Of a stretch of DNA of 64,000 nucleotides, positions 10,863-19,180 are shown one piece after another (positions within the stretch are counted from its first letter, which is position 1; each line of letters begins with the position of its first letter). The notes below the pieces were generated by a model. It was not told the origin of the DNA and did not search any database. It saw only the letters and a list, made by a program, of their open reading frames with translations. This DNA is from Knoellia locipacati (GTDB taxonomy: Bacteria > Actinomycetota > Actinomycetes > Actinomycetales > Dermatophilaceae): contig NZ_BKBA01000008.1 in NCBI RefSeq assembly GCF_007992835.1, forward strand, positions 1 to 64,000, read 5' to 3'. The position numbers and the translations under genes were made by a program.

Positions 10863-11885
10863 ATGACTGCCGACGTCACGTCTGCTGCTGCCGAGTTCGC
10901 TCGGCGGCAGCAGTCGCCGGTGCAGAGGCTGCAGCACCAGCTCCACGGCAAGCCGTGGCTCAGCCCGCTCTTCCTCCTCATCGCCGCGTTCATCACGTTC
11001 TTCATCGCCACACCGACGTTCCTCACCGCGAACTCGATGGGCATCCTGCTCCAGCAGACCGCGGTCGTCGCCGCGCTCGCCATCGGTCAGACCCTCGTCA
11101 TCCTCACGGCGGGCATCGACCTGTCCGTGGGCGCGATCATGGTGCTGTCGATGATGGTCATGGCGACCCTCGCCAAGGACGACGGCATGCCCGGCATCCT
11201 CGCGCTCCTCATCGGGGTGCTGCTGGCGGTGGCCGCGGGCTTCCTCAACGGCTGGCTCGTGACCCGGATCAACCTGCCGCCGTTCATCGTCACCCTCGGC
11301 ACGCTGAGCATCTTCACCGCGATCGCGCTGCTCTACTCGGGCGGCTCGAGCATCCAGGCCGACCACCTGCCGGGACTGCTCAACTTCCTCGGTGAGGGCT
11401 TCGGCATCGCGGGCTTCCGCGTCACGTGGGGCATCGTCGTCGTCATCCTCATGTACGCCGTCATGGGCTTCGTCCTCTCGCAGACCGCCTGGGGCCGATA
11501 CGTGTATGCCGTCGGCGACGATCCCGAGTCGGCTCGCCTCTCGGGTGTGCCGAGCAAGCGGATCCTGCTCGCCGTCTACACCGTGGCCGGCCTGATCTAC
11601 GGCATCGCGGCGTGGATCCTCATCGGCCGCGCGGGTGCGGCGACGCCGAACGCGGCGCCGGACGCCAACCTCGCGAGCATCACCGCCGTCGTCATCGGTG
11701 GCACCTCGCTCTTCGGTGGCCGCGGTCGTCTCATCGGGACGCTCATCGGTGCGCTCATCGTCCAGACGTTCGCGTTCGGGCTCTCCCAGATGGGTGTCGA
11801 CCAGCAGTGGCGAGTCCTCGCCACCGGCATCCTCGTCATCGTCGCGGTCGCCATCGACCAGTGGATCCGAAAGGTCAAGTCATGA
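10863..11885 (+). CDS. frcC: Fructose/ribose-type ABC transporter permease
   Basis: 340 residues with about nine hydrophobic helices and the RbsC/FrcC-family signatures: LTAGIDLSVGA in the first third and GGTSLFGGRGRLIGT near the end, which contacts the ATPase. It forms the membrane channel for the FrcB-bound sugar. The start is 2 nt after frcB, and its stop overlaps the ATPase start (ATGA), showing translational coupling. Confidence 0.92.
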   Translation: MTADVTSAAAEFARRQQSPVQRLQHQLHGKPWLSPLFLLIAAFITFFIATPTFLTANSMGILLQQTAVVAALAIGQTLVILTAGIDLSVGAIMVLSMMVMATLAKDDGMPGILALLIGVLLAVAAGFLNGWLVTRINLPPFIVTLGTLSIFTAIALLYSGGSSIQADHLPGLLNFLGEGFGIAGFRVTWGIVVVILMYAVMGFVLSQTAWGRYVYAVGDDPESARLSGVPSKRILLAVYTVAGLIYGIAAWILIGRAGAATPNAAPDANLASITAVVIGGTSLFGGRGRLIGTLIGALIVQTFAFGLSQMGVDQQWRVLATGILVIVAVAIDQWIRKVKS

Positions 11886-12718
11886 CAACCACTGATCTCG
11901 AGGTCGCCCACGGCGGAGTCCCCGCGGGCAAGGAGCACGTCTACGACCAGGAGCCCGTGCTCTCGGCGCGCAACCTCGTCATCACCTTCGGCCGCGTCGT
12001 CGGTCTCGACGGGGTCAACCTCGACCTCTACCCGGGCGAGGTGCTCGCGGTCATCGGCGACAACGGCGCCGGCAAGTCCACGCTCATCAAGTGCCTCACC
12101 GGGGCCTACGTCCCGGACTCGGGCACGGTGACGATGAACGGCGAGCCGGTCTCCTTCAAGAAGCCGCAGGACGCCCGCGACGCGGGCATCGAGACGGTCT
12201 ACCAGCAGCTGGCCGTCATCCCGGCGCTCGACATCGCGAGCAACCTCTACCTGGCCCGCGAGGACCGGCGCAAGGGTCCGCTGGGCTCGGTCCTGCGGAT
12301 GCTCGACAAGAAGGGCATGGAGAAGCGGGCCGGTGAGTCGGTGCAGAACCTCGGCATCCAGACGATCCAGAACATGGGTCAGGCCGTCGAGACCCTCTCC
12401 GGTGGTCAGCGCCAGGCCGTGGCGGTGGCCCGGGCCGCCGCGTTCGGCAGCAAGGTCGTCGTCCTCGACGAGCCGACTGCCGCGCTCGGCGTCAAGGAGT
12501 CCGGGATGGTGCTCAACATGGTCAAGCAGCTGCGCGACAAGGGGCTGTCGGTCATCCTCATCTCGCACAACATGCCGCACGTGTGGGAGGTCGCCGACCG
12601 CATCCACATCCAGCGCCTCGGTGGCCGGGCCGGCGTCATCACCCCCGAGACCCACGACATGGGCGAGGGCGTGGCGATCATGACCGGTGCCAAGAAGCTC
12701 AGTGAGGACGCGCCGTGA
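11882..12718 (+). CDS. frcA: Fructose-type ABC transporter ATP-binding protein
   Basis: 278 residues from ATG 11882, which overlaps the permease stop. It has one nucleotide-binding domain: Walker A GDNGAGKST (59-67), signature LSGGQ (172-176), Walker B ending in Asp196-Glu197 (LDEPTAAL) and the H-loop SHN. The single domain is typical of FrcA, whereas RbsA or MglA have two. It energises sugar import with the two preceding genes. The stop overlaps the next GTG start. Confidence 0.92.
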   Translation: MTTTDLEVAHGGVPAGKEHVYDQEPVLSARNLVITFGRVVGLDGVNLDLYPGEVLAVIGDNGAGKSTLIKCLTGAYVPDSGTVTMNGEPVSFKKPQDARDAGIETVYQQLAVIPALDIASNLYLAREDRRKGPLGSVLRMLDKKGMEKRAGESVQNLGIQTIQNMGQAVETLSGGQRQAVAVARAAAFGSKVVVLDEPTAALGVKESGMVLNMVKQLRDKGLSVILISHNMPHVWEVADRIHIQRLGGRAGVITPETHDMGEGVAIMTGAKKLSEDAP

Positions 12719-13104
12719 CGATCGTCGTCGGCTACATCCCCAGCCCCCAGGGGCTGGCGGCGGTCGACGCCGCGATCGAGGAGGCGCAGCGACGCAGCGA
12801 CCGGCTGGTGGTCGTCAACTCCGGTGTCCTCGGTGACTACACCGTCGCGAGCTTCGCCGATCCGAAGGACCTCGACGCCCTCGACGCCCAGCTCACCGAG
12901 AAGGGCATCGACCACGAGGTCCGGCAGTCGACGCGGGGCCTCGCGCCGGCCGAGGAGATCCTCTCCGTGGCTGCGGAGGTGAGCGCGGACCTCATCGTCA
13001 TCGGTGTCCGCAAGCGCTCGCCGCTGGGCAAGGTCGTCACGGGCAGCACGGCGCAGCAGGTGCTGCTCGACGCGACCTGCGCCGTCCTCGCCGTCAAGGC
13101 CTGA
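12715..13104 (+). CDS. UspA-family universal stress protein, last gene of the fructose operon
   Basis: 129 residues from GTG 12715, overlapping the ATPase stop by 4 nt. The C-terminal ATP-binding pattern is present ([20 protein letters not shown]), so it is an ATP-binding type of Usp. Its place as the last coupled gene of a sugar-uptake operon suggests it adjusts transport or sugar metabolism to energy state; this is inference. Confidence 0.88.
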   Translation: MTIVVGYIPSPQGLAAVDAAIEEAQRRSDRLVVVNSGVLGDYTVASFADPKDLDALDAQLTEKGIDHEVRQSTRGLAPAEEILSVAAEVSADLIVIGVRKRSPLGKVVTGSTAQQVLLDATCAVLAVKA

Positions 13105-13113
13105 CAACCCTTC

Positions 13114-13153
13114 GAGAGGTATGCCGGGAAGCCCGCTTCCCGGCATACCTCTC
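13114..13153. terminator. Hairpin terminator containing an inverted pair of the GGTATGCC motif
   Basis: A 19-bp perfect stem (13114-13132 with 13135-13153) ends the fructose operon 10 nt after the Usp stop. Both arms contain GGTATGCCGGG or its complement, the motif dispersed through the window. No T-run follows. Confidence 0.8.
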
Positions 13154-13418
13154 GGTCGTTCCCCGGGTGCGTGAACAATCGGCGACGCGACGTTCTCGGG
13201 CAGGCACACCCCGGGGGTTTGCTGGTAAGTTCGTGACCGGTTGCACAACGCAGTTCCTCGCAGGTCGCAGTACGCGCCCGTCTCGCTTCCACAGAAGGCG
13301 GGCGTTGATGTGTCGCGGACCGGTCCGCCGGTTCGTCTGGGGTTTGGCAGGAGTGCAGCCGGTGGGCGCCGCGATTCTGCTGCGTCCGAGTGCTACACAC
13401 AGGAAAGAGTTACCCCAC
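13154..13418 (+). promoter_or_regulatory. Promoter and long 5' leader of the cold-shock gene
   Basis: These 265 bases between the fructose-operon terminator and cspA hold no convincing gene, although the cspA frame is open through them. A palindrome CGGACCGGTCCG lies at about 13316-13327, and AGGAAAGAG precedes the start. Long structured leaders are usual for cold-shock genes, where they tune mRNA stability and translation. I could not place the promoter. Confidence 0.5.
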
Positions 13419-13622
13419 ATGGCACAGGGCACCGTGAAGTGGTTCAACGCTGAGAAGGGCTTTGGTTTCATCGCCCAGGACGGCGGTGGACCGGATGTCT
13501 TCGTTCACTACTCCGCCATCGACACCCAGGGCTACCGCAGCCTCGACGAGAACCAGCAGGTCGAGTTCGAGGTCACCCAGGGTCCCAAGGGTCCGCAGGC
13601 CGAGCAGGTCCGCCCCCTCTGA
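13419..13622 (+). CDS. cspA: Cold-shock protein (single CSD)
   Basis: 67 residues from ATG 13419, the standard [10 protein letters not shown] start. It has both RNA-binding motifs, KGFGFI (RNP1) and VFVHYSAI (RNP2). It is an OB-fold nucleic-acid chaperone that melts RNA structures, of typical family length. The gene is monocistronic, with its own leader and terminator. Confidence 0.97.
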   Translation: MAQGTVKWFNAEKGFGFIAQDGGGPDVFVHYSAIDTQGYRSLDENQQVEFEVTQGPKGPQAEQVRPL

Positions 13623-13648
13623 TCGAGGACTCCACACAGTCTTTGAGC

Positions 13649-13680
13649 GAGGCCCCCTCCGCCGTGGCGGAGGGGGCCTC
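13649..13680. terminator. Terminator of cspA
   Basis: A 15-bp perfect GC-rich stem (13649-13663 with 13666-13680) with a 2-nt centre, 26 nt after the cspA stop. No T-run follows. Confidence 0.8.
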
Positions 13681-13754
13681 GTCGTCCGTCCGGGAGGCGG
13701 AGTGACGGGCGTCACCGGGGGTCAGGGACCTCCCAGGGTCGGCCTCTACACTCG

Positions 13755-15335
13755 ATGCGCGCCTCGACCGCCGAAGCCTCGGGCGCAGGACCCGAGCAAT
13801 CCGACGAAGAGGACCGAGTGCAGCACGACGAGCGCGACGAACGTGGTGAGCAGAACCCGCACGGCAGGGGTTCCGGCACCCGTGCCGCCATGCGCGCGAG
13901 CCACCGCGCCAAGAGCGTGCGGCGCCGCCGTCGCTGGCTGGCCGCCGTCGGTGTCGTCGCCGCGCTGCTCGTCGTCGGCATGGTGGCGACCTACCTGCGG
14001 CTCAACGGCAACATCGACCGGCTCGACGTCTCCAAGATGGTCGGCAAGGACCGCCCGACGCCCTCCGGTGACGTCGCGCGTGGGCCCCTCAACATCCTGC
14101 TCATCGGCTCGGACGTCCGCGAGGGTGAAGGCAACGAGAGCTACGGCAACGGCGACTGGGAGCCCGGCCAGCACTCGGACACCAACATCCTCATGCACAT
14201 CTCGGGGGACCGGAAGTCCGTGACGATGGTGTCGATCCCGCGCGACTCGATGGTCCCGGCGCCGGTCGACTGCAACGGTGACGCGCCCGAGGACCAGTGG
14301 CGGGTTCACCAGTGGAACCAGAACTTCAACACCGGTGGGCCCGGCTGCGTCATCCGCACCCTCGAGGGCAACACCGACATCTTCATCAACCACTTCGCGG
14401 TGGTCGACTTCAGCGGGTTCAAGGGCATGGTCGACGCGCTCGGTGGCGTCCCCGTCTGCACCCCGTTCGCCATCGACGACCCCAAGGCGAAGTTCACCCT
14501 CTCCGCCGGACGGCACACGCTCGACGGTGAGCAGGCCCTGGGCTACGTGCGCACCCGCAAGAGCCTGGGCGACGGCTCGGACATCCAGCGCATCAAGCGC
14601 CAGCAGGCGTTCCTGTCGTCGGTCGCGCAGCAGGCGACCGACACCAAGCTCCTCCTGCGGCCGGACAAGCTCCTGCGCTTCCTCGGTGCGGCGACCAGCT
14701 CCCTGCAGATGGACCCCGACTTCGGCCTGGGGCCGATGAAGGACATCGCCGAGAGCATCAAGGGCATCGGCGTCGACAAGATCCAGTTCGTCACGGTCCC
14801 GACCGAGGTCTATCCCAAGGACCTCAACCGCGTGCAGTGGGCGCCGGAGGCGCAGGAGCTGTGGGAGTCGATCCGCTCCGACCGCGAGCTCGGTGCGCCC
14901 ACCCCGACCCCGAGCCCCACGTCGACCGAGCCCCTCACGGTCTCGCCCGACGCGGTCCGGGTCCAGGTCGTCAACTCGTCCGGCGTCGTGGGTCTGGCCA
15001 AGCAGGCCGTCGCCGGGCTGCGCGTGCAGGGCTTCGCCGAGGTGACCTCGAGCAACGGTGACGCCGTCGTCAAGGGTGCGACCGTCGAGTACTCCGGCGA
15101 CCGCGCCGAGGCGGCCCGCACGGTGGCCGCCGCTTTCCCCGGCGCCACCGTCAAGAAGTCCGAGGCCGCTCTCGGCACCCTCATCCGGGTGACGCTCGGC
15201 ACCGGTTCGCCCGACGTGGTCGAGGTCCCGAACCGCCTGGGCAGCGAGCCGCTGCCCAAGCCGACGCTCTCGTCGACGCCGTCGTCGTCCGGCTCGATCC
15301 AGGCACGCAAGGCGAGCGACGACATCTGCTCCTGA
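13755..15335 (+). CDS. LytR-CpsA-Psr (LCP) family cell-wall glycopolymer ligase with LytR_C domain
   Basis: 526 residues from ATG 13755; an internal GTG at 13818 is an alternative start. A basic cytosolic N-terminus precedes one membrane helix (residues about 56-78). The extracytoplasmic LCP domain has NILLIGSD, SIPRDSMV and a later RIKRQQAF, the Arg/Asp set that binds polyprenyl pyrophosphate. After a Pro/Ser/Thr linker, a LytR_C domain (RVQVVNSSG...) ends the protein. LCP enzymes attach arabinogalactan- or teichoic-acid-like polymers to peptidoglycan. The gene stands alone. Confidence 0.92.
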   Translation: MRASTAEASGAGPEQSDEEDRVQHDERDERGEQNPHGRGSGTRAAMRASHRAKSVRRRRRWLAAVGVVAALLVVGMVATYLRLNGNIDRLDVSKMVGKDRPTPSGDVARGPLNILLIGSDVREGEGNESYGNGDWEPGQHSDTNILMHISGDRKSVTMVSIPRDSMVPAPVDCNGDAPEDQWRVHQWNQNFNTGGPGCVIRTLEGNTDIFINHFAVVDFSGFKGMVDALGGVPVCTPFAIDDPKAKFTLSAGRHTLDGEQALGYVRTRKSLGDGSDIQRIKRQQAFLSSVAQQATDTKLLLRPDKLLRFLGAATSSLQMDPDFGLGPMKDIAESIKGIGVDKIQFVTVPTEVYPKDLNRVQWAPEAQELWESIRSDRELGAPTPTPSPTSTEPLTVSPDAVRVQVVNSSGVVGLAKQAVAGLRVQGFAEVTSSNGDAVVKGATVEYSGDRAEAARTVAAAFPGATVKKSEAALGTLIRVTLGTGSPDVVEVPNRLGSEPLPKPTLSSTPSSSGSIQARKASDDICS

Positions 15336-15356
15336 CCCCCGCTCCGGGAGCCGGCC

Positions 15357-15473
15357 GGTGGGTGGGTGGCTGGGTGGGTGGGTGGCCACATTATCGGGTG
15401 ACCCGATAATGCGGCGCTCGACCCGAGGTGGCATCCGGGGTCGAGCGCGACGTTGTCGGGTGACCCGATAATG
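15357..15473. repeat. G-quadruplex-prone tract followed by nested palindromes
   Basis: 15357-15385 on the plus strand has five GGG runs separated by T or TGGCT, a strong G-quadruplex pattern. Next come two near-identical palindromes centred on CGGGTGACCCG: 15389-15411 (11-bp perfect arms ending in CATTAT/ATAATG) and 15451-15473 (one mismatch), 62 nt apart. Between them is an 11-bp inverted repeat (15414-15424 with 15438-15448). The tract lies between the LCP gene and the convergent alkyltransferase gene. Confidence 0.85.
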
Positions 15474-15544
15474 CTGGGGCGGGTGGGACGACGGCAGGAG
15501 TGATGGGGCCAGCGGACGGCATGTCAGGGGTTGCCGTGGCCCGG

Positions 15545-16063
15545 TCAGAAGAGGCGGGACTCGGCGACCTCGGGTGGCTCCTCGATCTCGAGGAGCCGGG
15601 CCTTGCGGTCGAGCCCGCCGGCGTAGCCCGTCAGCGAGCCGTCGGCGCCGACGACGCGGTGGCACGGGATGAGGACGCTCACCGGGTTGCGGCCGACGGC
15701 CTGTCCGACGCGCTGCGCGAGGCCGACGTTGCCGAGCTCGCGCGCGATCGCGCCGTAGGTCGTCGTCTCGCCGTAGGGGATAGTCACGAGCAGGTCCCAC
15801 ACGCGTTCGGAGAAGGCGTCGCCGTGCGTGACGGTGGGGACGGTGAAGGTCGTGCGCTCGCGACGGACGTACTCGCCGAGCTCGCGCCGGGTCGCCTCGA
15901 AGACCGGGTCGCCAGCCGAGGGCACCTCGGCGCCGATGTCCTCGACCTTGGGCGGGTGCCAGTGGCGAGGGAAGTAGAGGCCGGCCAGGGCGTCGCCCTC
16001 GGCCACGGCGAGCAGGTCGCCGAGGTCGGTGGTGACGGTGGCGTGGCGGCGGTCGGTCGTCAT
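15545..16063 (-). CDS. ogt: Methylated-DNA-[protein]-cysteine S-methyltransferase
   Basis: 172 residues from ATG 16063; an upstream in-frame ATG (16102), just after the preceding gene's stop, would add 13 residues. The active-site motif IPCHRV gives acceptor Cys134, after the helix-turn-helix part (IPYGETTTYGAIAREL) and the arginine-finger region. It removes alkyl groups from O6-alkylguanine in a suicide reaction. It follows a small membrane-protein gene on the same strand. Confidence 0.93.
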   Translation of the reverse strand: MTTDRRHATVTTDLGDLLAVAEGDALAGLYFPRHWHPPKVEDIGAEVPSAGDPVFEATRRELGEYVRRERTTFTVPTVTHGDAFSERVWDLLVTIPYGETTTYGAIARELGNVGLAQRVGQAVGRNPVSVLIPCHRVVGADGSLTGYAGGLDRKARLLEIEEPPEVAESRLF

Positions 16064-16104
16064 GCCCGTTGAACGGCTGCGCGGCGTGGCGTGTGAGTCC
16101 ATCG

Positions 16105-16314
16105 TCAGCGCCGGAACGACTGGACGAGGAAGAGCAGGAGGCAGCCGGCCGAGACGACAAGCCCGACGGCCATCACGAGGGCCATGGGGAACCGCAGCCA
16201 CGAGTCCTGCGCCGAGTCGCCCACCTGCAGCGTGCCGACCGTGACGACCCAGGCGAGGACCATGACCCCGAGCAGCGCGCGGGGCGACCGGCGCCGGGTC
16301 AGGAGCTCACGCAT
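16105..16314 (-). CDS. Small two-helix membrane protein
   Basis: 69 residues from ATG 16314. Two hydrophobic helices (about residues 11-27 and 42-62) flank a short outside loop (QVGDSAQDSW), with basic ends. No family is recognised. Its stop lies 2 nt before a possible alternative start of the alkyltransferase gene, so the two may be co-transcribed. The ribosome site is weak. Confidence 0.55.
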   Translation of the reverse strand: MRELLTRRRSPRALLGVMVLAWVVTVGTLQVGDSAQDSWLRFPMALVMAVGLVVSAGCLLLFLVQSFRR

Positions 16315-16411
16315 AGCGTCAGTGTGCCTGATCGCACCGACAGCAGACCGGCTTGAGAACCGACAGCAGCCGGTGGGCGGAGGGCCGAACAGCCGCCGCC
16401 GAGGAGGCATG

Positions 16412-16442
16412 AAAAAGCCCCGGGCCGCACGCGACCCGGGGC
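16412..16442 (-). terminator. Rho-independent terminator of tRNA-Ser
   Basis: On the minus strand an 8-bp GCCCCGGG stem is followed by five T's (16412-16416), 13 nt after the tRNA 3' end. It is the only terminator I saw here with a clear U-tract. Confidence 0.88.
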
Positions 16443-16454
16443 AGTTCCAGTGTG

Positions 16455-16544
16455 CGGAGGCGGAGGGATTTGAACCCTCGATGGGCGGTTAGCCCAAACC
16501 GCATTAGCAGTGCGGCGCCATAGACCGGACTAGGCGACGCCTCC
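16455..16544 (-). tRNA. tRNA-Ser (anticodon GCU)
   Basis: Minus strand. The acceptor stem GGAGGCG/CGCCTCC pairs, the anticodon stem CCGCA/TGCGG closes a CTGCTAA loop (anticodon GCT), and the long class II variable arm and the TTCAAAT T loop are present. CCA is not encoded. Confidence 0.95.
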
Positions 16545-16657
16545 TCAGCCGGATCAGGGTAACCGTCCGGCCACGCCGACAGCAAAGCGGCTGCGCGGAT
16601 CGGGACCGCGGGACACAATGAGCCGCCGTCCGACCACCGCCCAGGAGCACCCCACCC

Positions 16658-17128
16658 ATGTCCGTCCCGCCCCCCTACGCCCTTGCCGCGCCGCCCTCGG
16701 CCGCACCCACGAACCGCCCCTCCTGGGTGGCCTGGACGGCGCTCGCCCTGAGCGCGGCGGCCTTCGTCGTCGCCACCGGTGTCGGGATCGTCTACGCGGC
16801 GAACACGTTGTCCGACGGATCCGCCGATGGGTCCGGCGAGGGTCTGTTCTACGACGCCGGGATGCCCGTCTGGGGCACCGTCGAGCTCGCACCGTCGGGC
16901 GCCGCGACCGAGCGGATCCTCACCGACAGCCTCGAGGACGCGCTGCGGACGGGCATCGAGGACTTCGACGGCAGCGCCGAGGACATCAGCGACGTCTACT
17001 GCGAGGCGCTCACGGCACCGAGGACGAACTCCGTGGCGACGTGCGTCGCGAGCGTGCAGGACGTCGAGACGACGGTCGTGCTCGTCTTCCTCGACGACGA
17101 GGGCGGCTACCTCGCGACGGTCTACTAG
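16658..17128 (+). CDS. Membrane-anchored protein of unknown function
   Basis: 156 residues from ATG 16658. A Pro/Ala-rich cytosolic start precedes one membrane helix (about residues 22-48). The outside domain has two Cys (in VYCEAL and ATCVAS) that could pair, and ends in a beta-rich VLVFLDDEGG segment. The layout resembles small DUF4333-like secreted proteins of actinobacteria, but I do not recognise the family with confidence. It is convergent with the GPP34 gene, with a 15-bp repeat array in between. Confidence 0.75.
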   Translation: MSVPPPYALAAPPSAAPTNRPSWVAWTALALSAAAFVVATGVGIVYAANTLSDGSADGSGEGLFYDAGMPVWGTVELAPSGAATERILTDSLEDALRTGIEDFDGSAEDISDVYCEALTAPRTNSVATCVASVQDVETTVVLVFLDDEGGYLATVY

Positions 17129-17133
17129 CTCGT

Positions 17134-17208
17134 GAGGCCCTCGCCCGCGAGGCCCTCGCCCGCGAGGCCCTCGCTCGCGAGGGACTGGCTCGCGAGGGAC
17201 TAGCTGCC
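17134..17208. repeat. Five 15-bp tandem repeats, likely also a bidirectional terminator
   Basis: Units start at 17134, 17149, 17164, 17179 and 17194. The first three read GAGGCCCTCGC(C/T)CGC; the last two diverge (GAGGGACT...). Units contain GAGG/CCTC and CCCTCGC/GCGAGGG complements, so several hairpins can form. The array lies between convergent genes, and the GPP34 stop (17200-17202) is inside the last unit. Confidence 0.85.
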
Positions 17209-17888
17209 GGCCACGCCGGCTCCCGCCGTCGACGCCACGACGGCTGCGATGACCGCGGCGTTGACGGCTGCGTTGACGTCCGAGATGGCCTTGCTCACGG
17301 CCTCTCCGGCCCAGCCGCCTTCGGACACGACCTTGGCCCGCCGCTTGAGCTCGCGGCCGGGCAGCCCGCCGAGCCCCTTGAAGAGCGTCGGCACGGCGCC
17401 CACGGCGAGCAGCAGCGACAAGAGGGAGGCAGTGCGCGCGTCGGGCGTCCTCGAGCCCAGCAGGATCTCGCCGAGGGCGCGCCGCGTGGCGTCCCGAGTG
17501 CCACCGGCCCGCGGCAGCCACTGCGTCTGGGGGATGACACCGAGCAGTCTCGAGCGGCGCTGCTCGACGTGCCCCGTGGCGGCCAGGGCGGCATACCTTT
17601 GGTCCTTGAGACCCTTGGCGACCTTGCCGAGGACGTTCTGGGCTTCTTGCCCTCGTGGGCGGCGAACGCCGACAGCGCGGCGTCGAGGGCCGGGTCGCCG
17701 AACGGCGTGCGGTCGAGCACCTGGAGCCGGCCGCGCGCATCGATCCCGACCCGGCCGGCGAGCGCCAGCTCGCTGAGCAGGGCGCCGGCGAGGCCGAGGC
17801 CGATGGTGCCGGACACCGGGCCCATGACGCGTCCGTCGGGCAGCGTCACCTGCAGCAGGAGGTCGTCGGCGAGGAGCATCGTGCGCAT
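17200..17888 (-). pseudogene. GPP34 (Golgi phosphoprotein 3-like) family gene with a 1-nt frameshift near 17640
   Basis: From ATG 17888 the product begins MRTMLLADDLLLQV, has the GPP34 core (SGTIGLGLAGALLSELAL; FGDPALDAALSAF) and then loses frame after GKKP. The minus frame that ends at 17200 continues it (QNVLGKVAKG...LLGVIPQTQWLP...). Adding one G in the GGG at 17640-17642 joins both into a 229-residue protein. GPP34-fold proteins bind phosphoinositide-like lipids in eukaryotes; the role of actinobacterial members is unknown. The indel may be a sequencing error, since both halves keep normal codon use. Confidence 0.75.
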
Positions 17889-17935
17889 GTCCCGACGGTA
17901 TGCCGGCCGCTCACCTCGCGCCTCCACCGTGAGGA

Positions 17936-19180
17936 CTAGCGCGGGGCGCTCGCGAGCGTGGTCGCCGGCTGCTCCGTCGCCGGCTGCTCCGTTCCCAGCT
18001 GCCTCGTCGCCGGCTGCGGGTCGCGGCCGGGAGCGAAGATCCACGTCCGCATGAGGACGAACTTCGCCGCCGTCGAGACGGCCGTCATGACCCCGACCGC
18101 AGCCGTCTCCACCCACGTCGGCGACGCGGTGGTCACCACGTGCAGCAGGCCGAGGCCGGCGGTCGTGAGCGCCAGCGTCATCGCGAAGACGACGAGCGCC
18201 TGGAGCTGCTGTCGGGCCGCGCCCACTCGTCCGCGCACCCCGAACGTCCAGCGCCGGTTCCACGCCGTGTTGGCGACGGTCGCGACGAGCAGGGCGACGG
18301 CGTTGGCGAGGGCGGCGGAGGCCATGCCCTGCCGCAGCAGCGCGAACAGCCCGAGGTGCAGCACGGTGGACACCACGCCGACGACCGCGAACACGGTCGC
18401 CTGGCGCGCCAGGTGGGCGCCGGGACCACGGCGTCCGAAACGGTCGGCGAGAGCCGTGACCGGGGCGGAGGAGGCGGCCAGGGTGCGCCGCATCCGCCAC
18501 ACGCCACGCAGGTCGTCGCGCGCGGTGCTGACGATGTCGACGCGGCTGTCGGGGTCGTCGTACCAGTCGACGGGGACCTCGTGGATCCGCAGCGTGGCGC
18601 GCTGGGCGAGGACGAGCAGCTCGGTGTCGAAAAACCACGTGGTGTCCTCGACGAGGGGCAGCAGCTCCCGGGCGACGTCGGCCCGGATGGCCTTGAACCC
18701 GCACTGTGCGTCGGTGAAGCGGGCACCGAGGGCGCCACGCAGGATGAGGTTGTAGCCGCGCGAGATCACCTCGCGCCTCGGACCGCGCACGACGCGCGCG
18801 CCCCGGGCCAGCCGCGAGCCGATCGCGATGTCCGAGTGTCCGGACAGCAGCGGTGCGACGAGCGGGGCCACCGCGGCGAGGTCGGTCGAGAGGTCGACGT
18901 CCATGTAGGCGAGGACCTGCGCGTCGGAGGCGAGCCACACCTGCTTGAGCGCGCGTCCACGTCCCTTCTCGGCCAGGTGGACGGCGTGCACGTCCTCGAG
19001 CTCGGTGGTGAGCCCCTGGGCCACGAGCCAGGTCGAGTCGGTGCTCGCGTTGTCGGCGACCGTGATCCGGAACGGGTGGGGGAAGTCCGCCGCGAGGTGC
19101 GCGTGGAGCCGGCGCACGCTCGTGGCGAGCGACCGCTCCTCGTTGTGGACCGGGACGACGACCTCGAGCACGGCGCTCAC
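17936..19180 (-). CDS. GT2 polyprenyl-phosphate glycosyltransferase fused to a GtrA-like membrane domain
   Basis: 414 residues from GTG 19180, overlapping the GT39 stop by 4 nt. The far longer open frame upstream is an artefact. Residues 1-250 form a GT-A fold with VVVPVHNEE, the DVDLSTD metal-binding motif and QCGFKA, as in DPM1/ALG5-type dolichyl-phosphate glycosyltransferases. About 260-390 hold four membrane helices of a GtrA-like domain (ending in KFVLMRTWIF). It probably loads a hexose on polyprenyl phosphate and passes it to the membrane GT39 made by the coupled upstream gene. The C-terminal tail has short QPAT repeats. Confidence 0.88.
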   Translation of the reverse strand: MSAVLEVVVPVHNEERSLATSVRRLHAHLAADFPHPFRITVADNASTDSTWLVAQGLTTELEDVHAVHLAEKGRGRALKQVWLASDAQVLAYMDVDLSTDLAAVAPLVAPLLSGHSDIAIGSRLARGARVVRGPRREVISRGYNLILRGALGARFTDAQCGFKAIRADVARELLPLVEDTTWFFDTELLVLAQRATLRIHEVPVDWYDDPDSRVDIVSTARDDLRGVWRMRRTLAASSAPVTALADRFGRRGPGAHLARQATVFAVVGVVSTVLHLGLFALLRQGMASAALANAVALLVATVANTAWNRRWTFGVRGRVGAARQQLQALVVFAMTLALTTAGLGLLHVVTTASPTWVETAAVGVMTAVSTAAKFVLMRTWIFAPGRDPQPATRQLGTEQPATEQPATTLASAPR

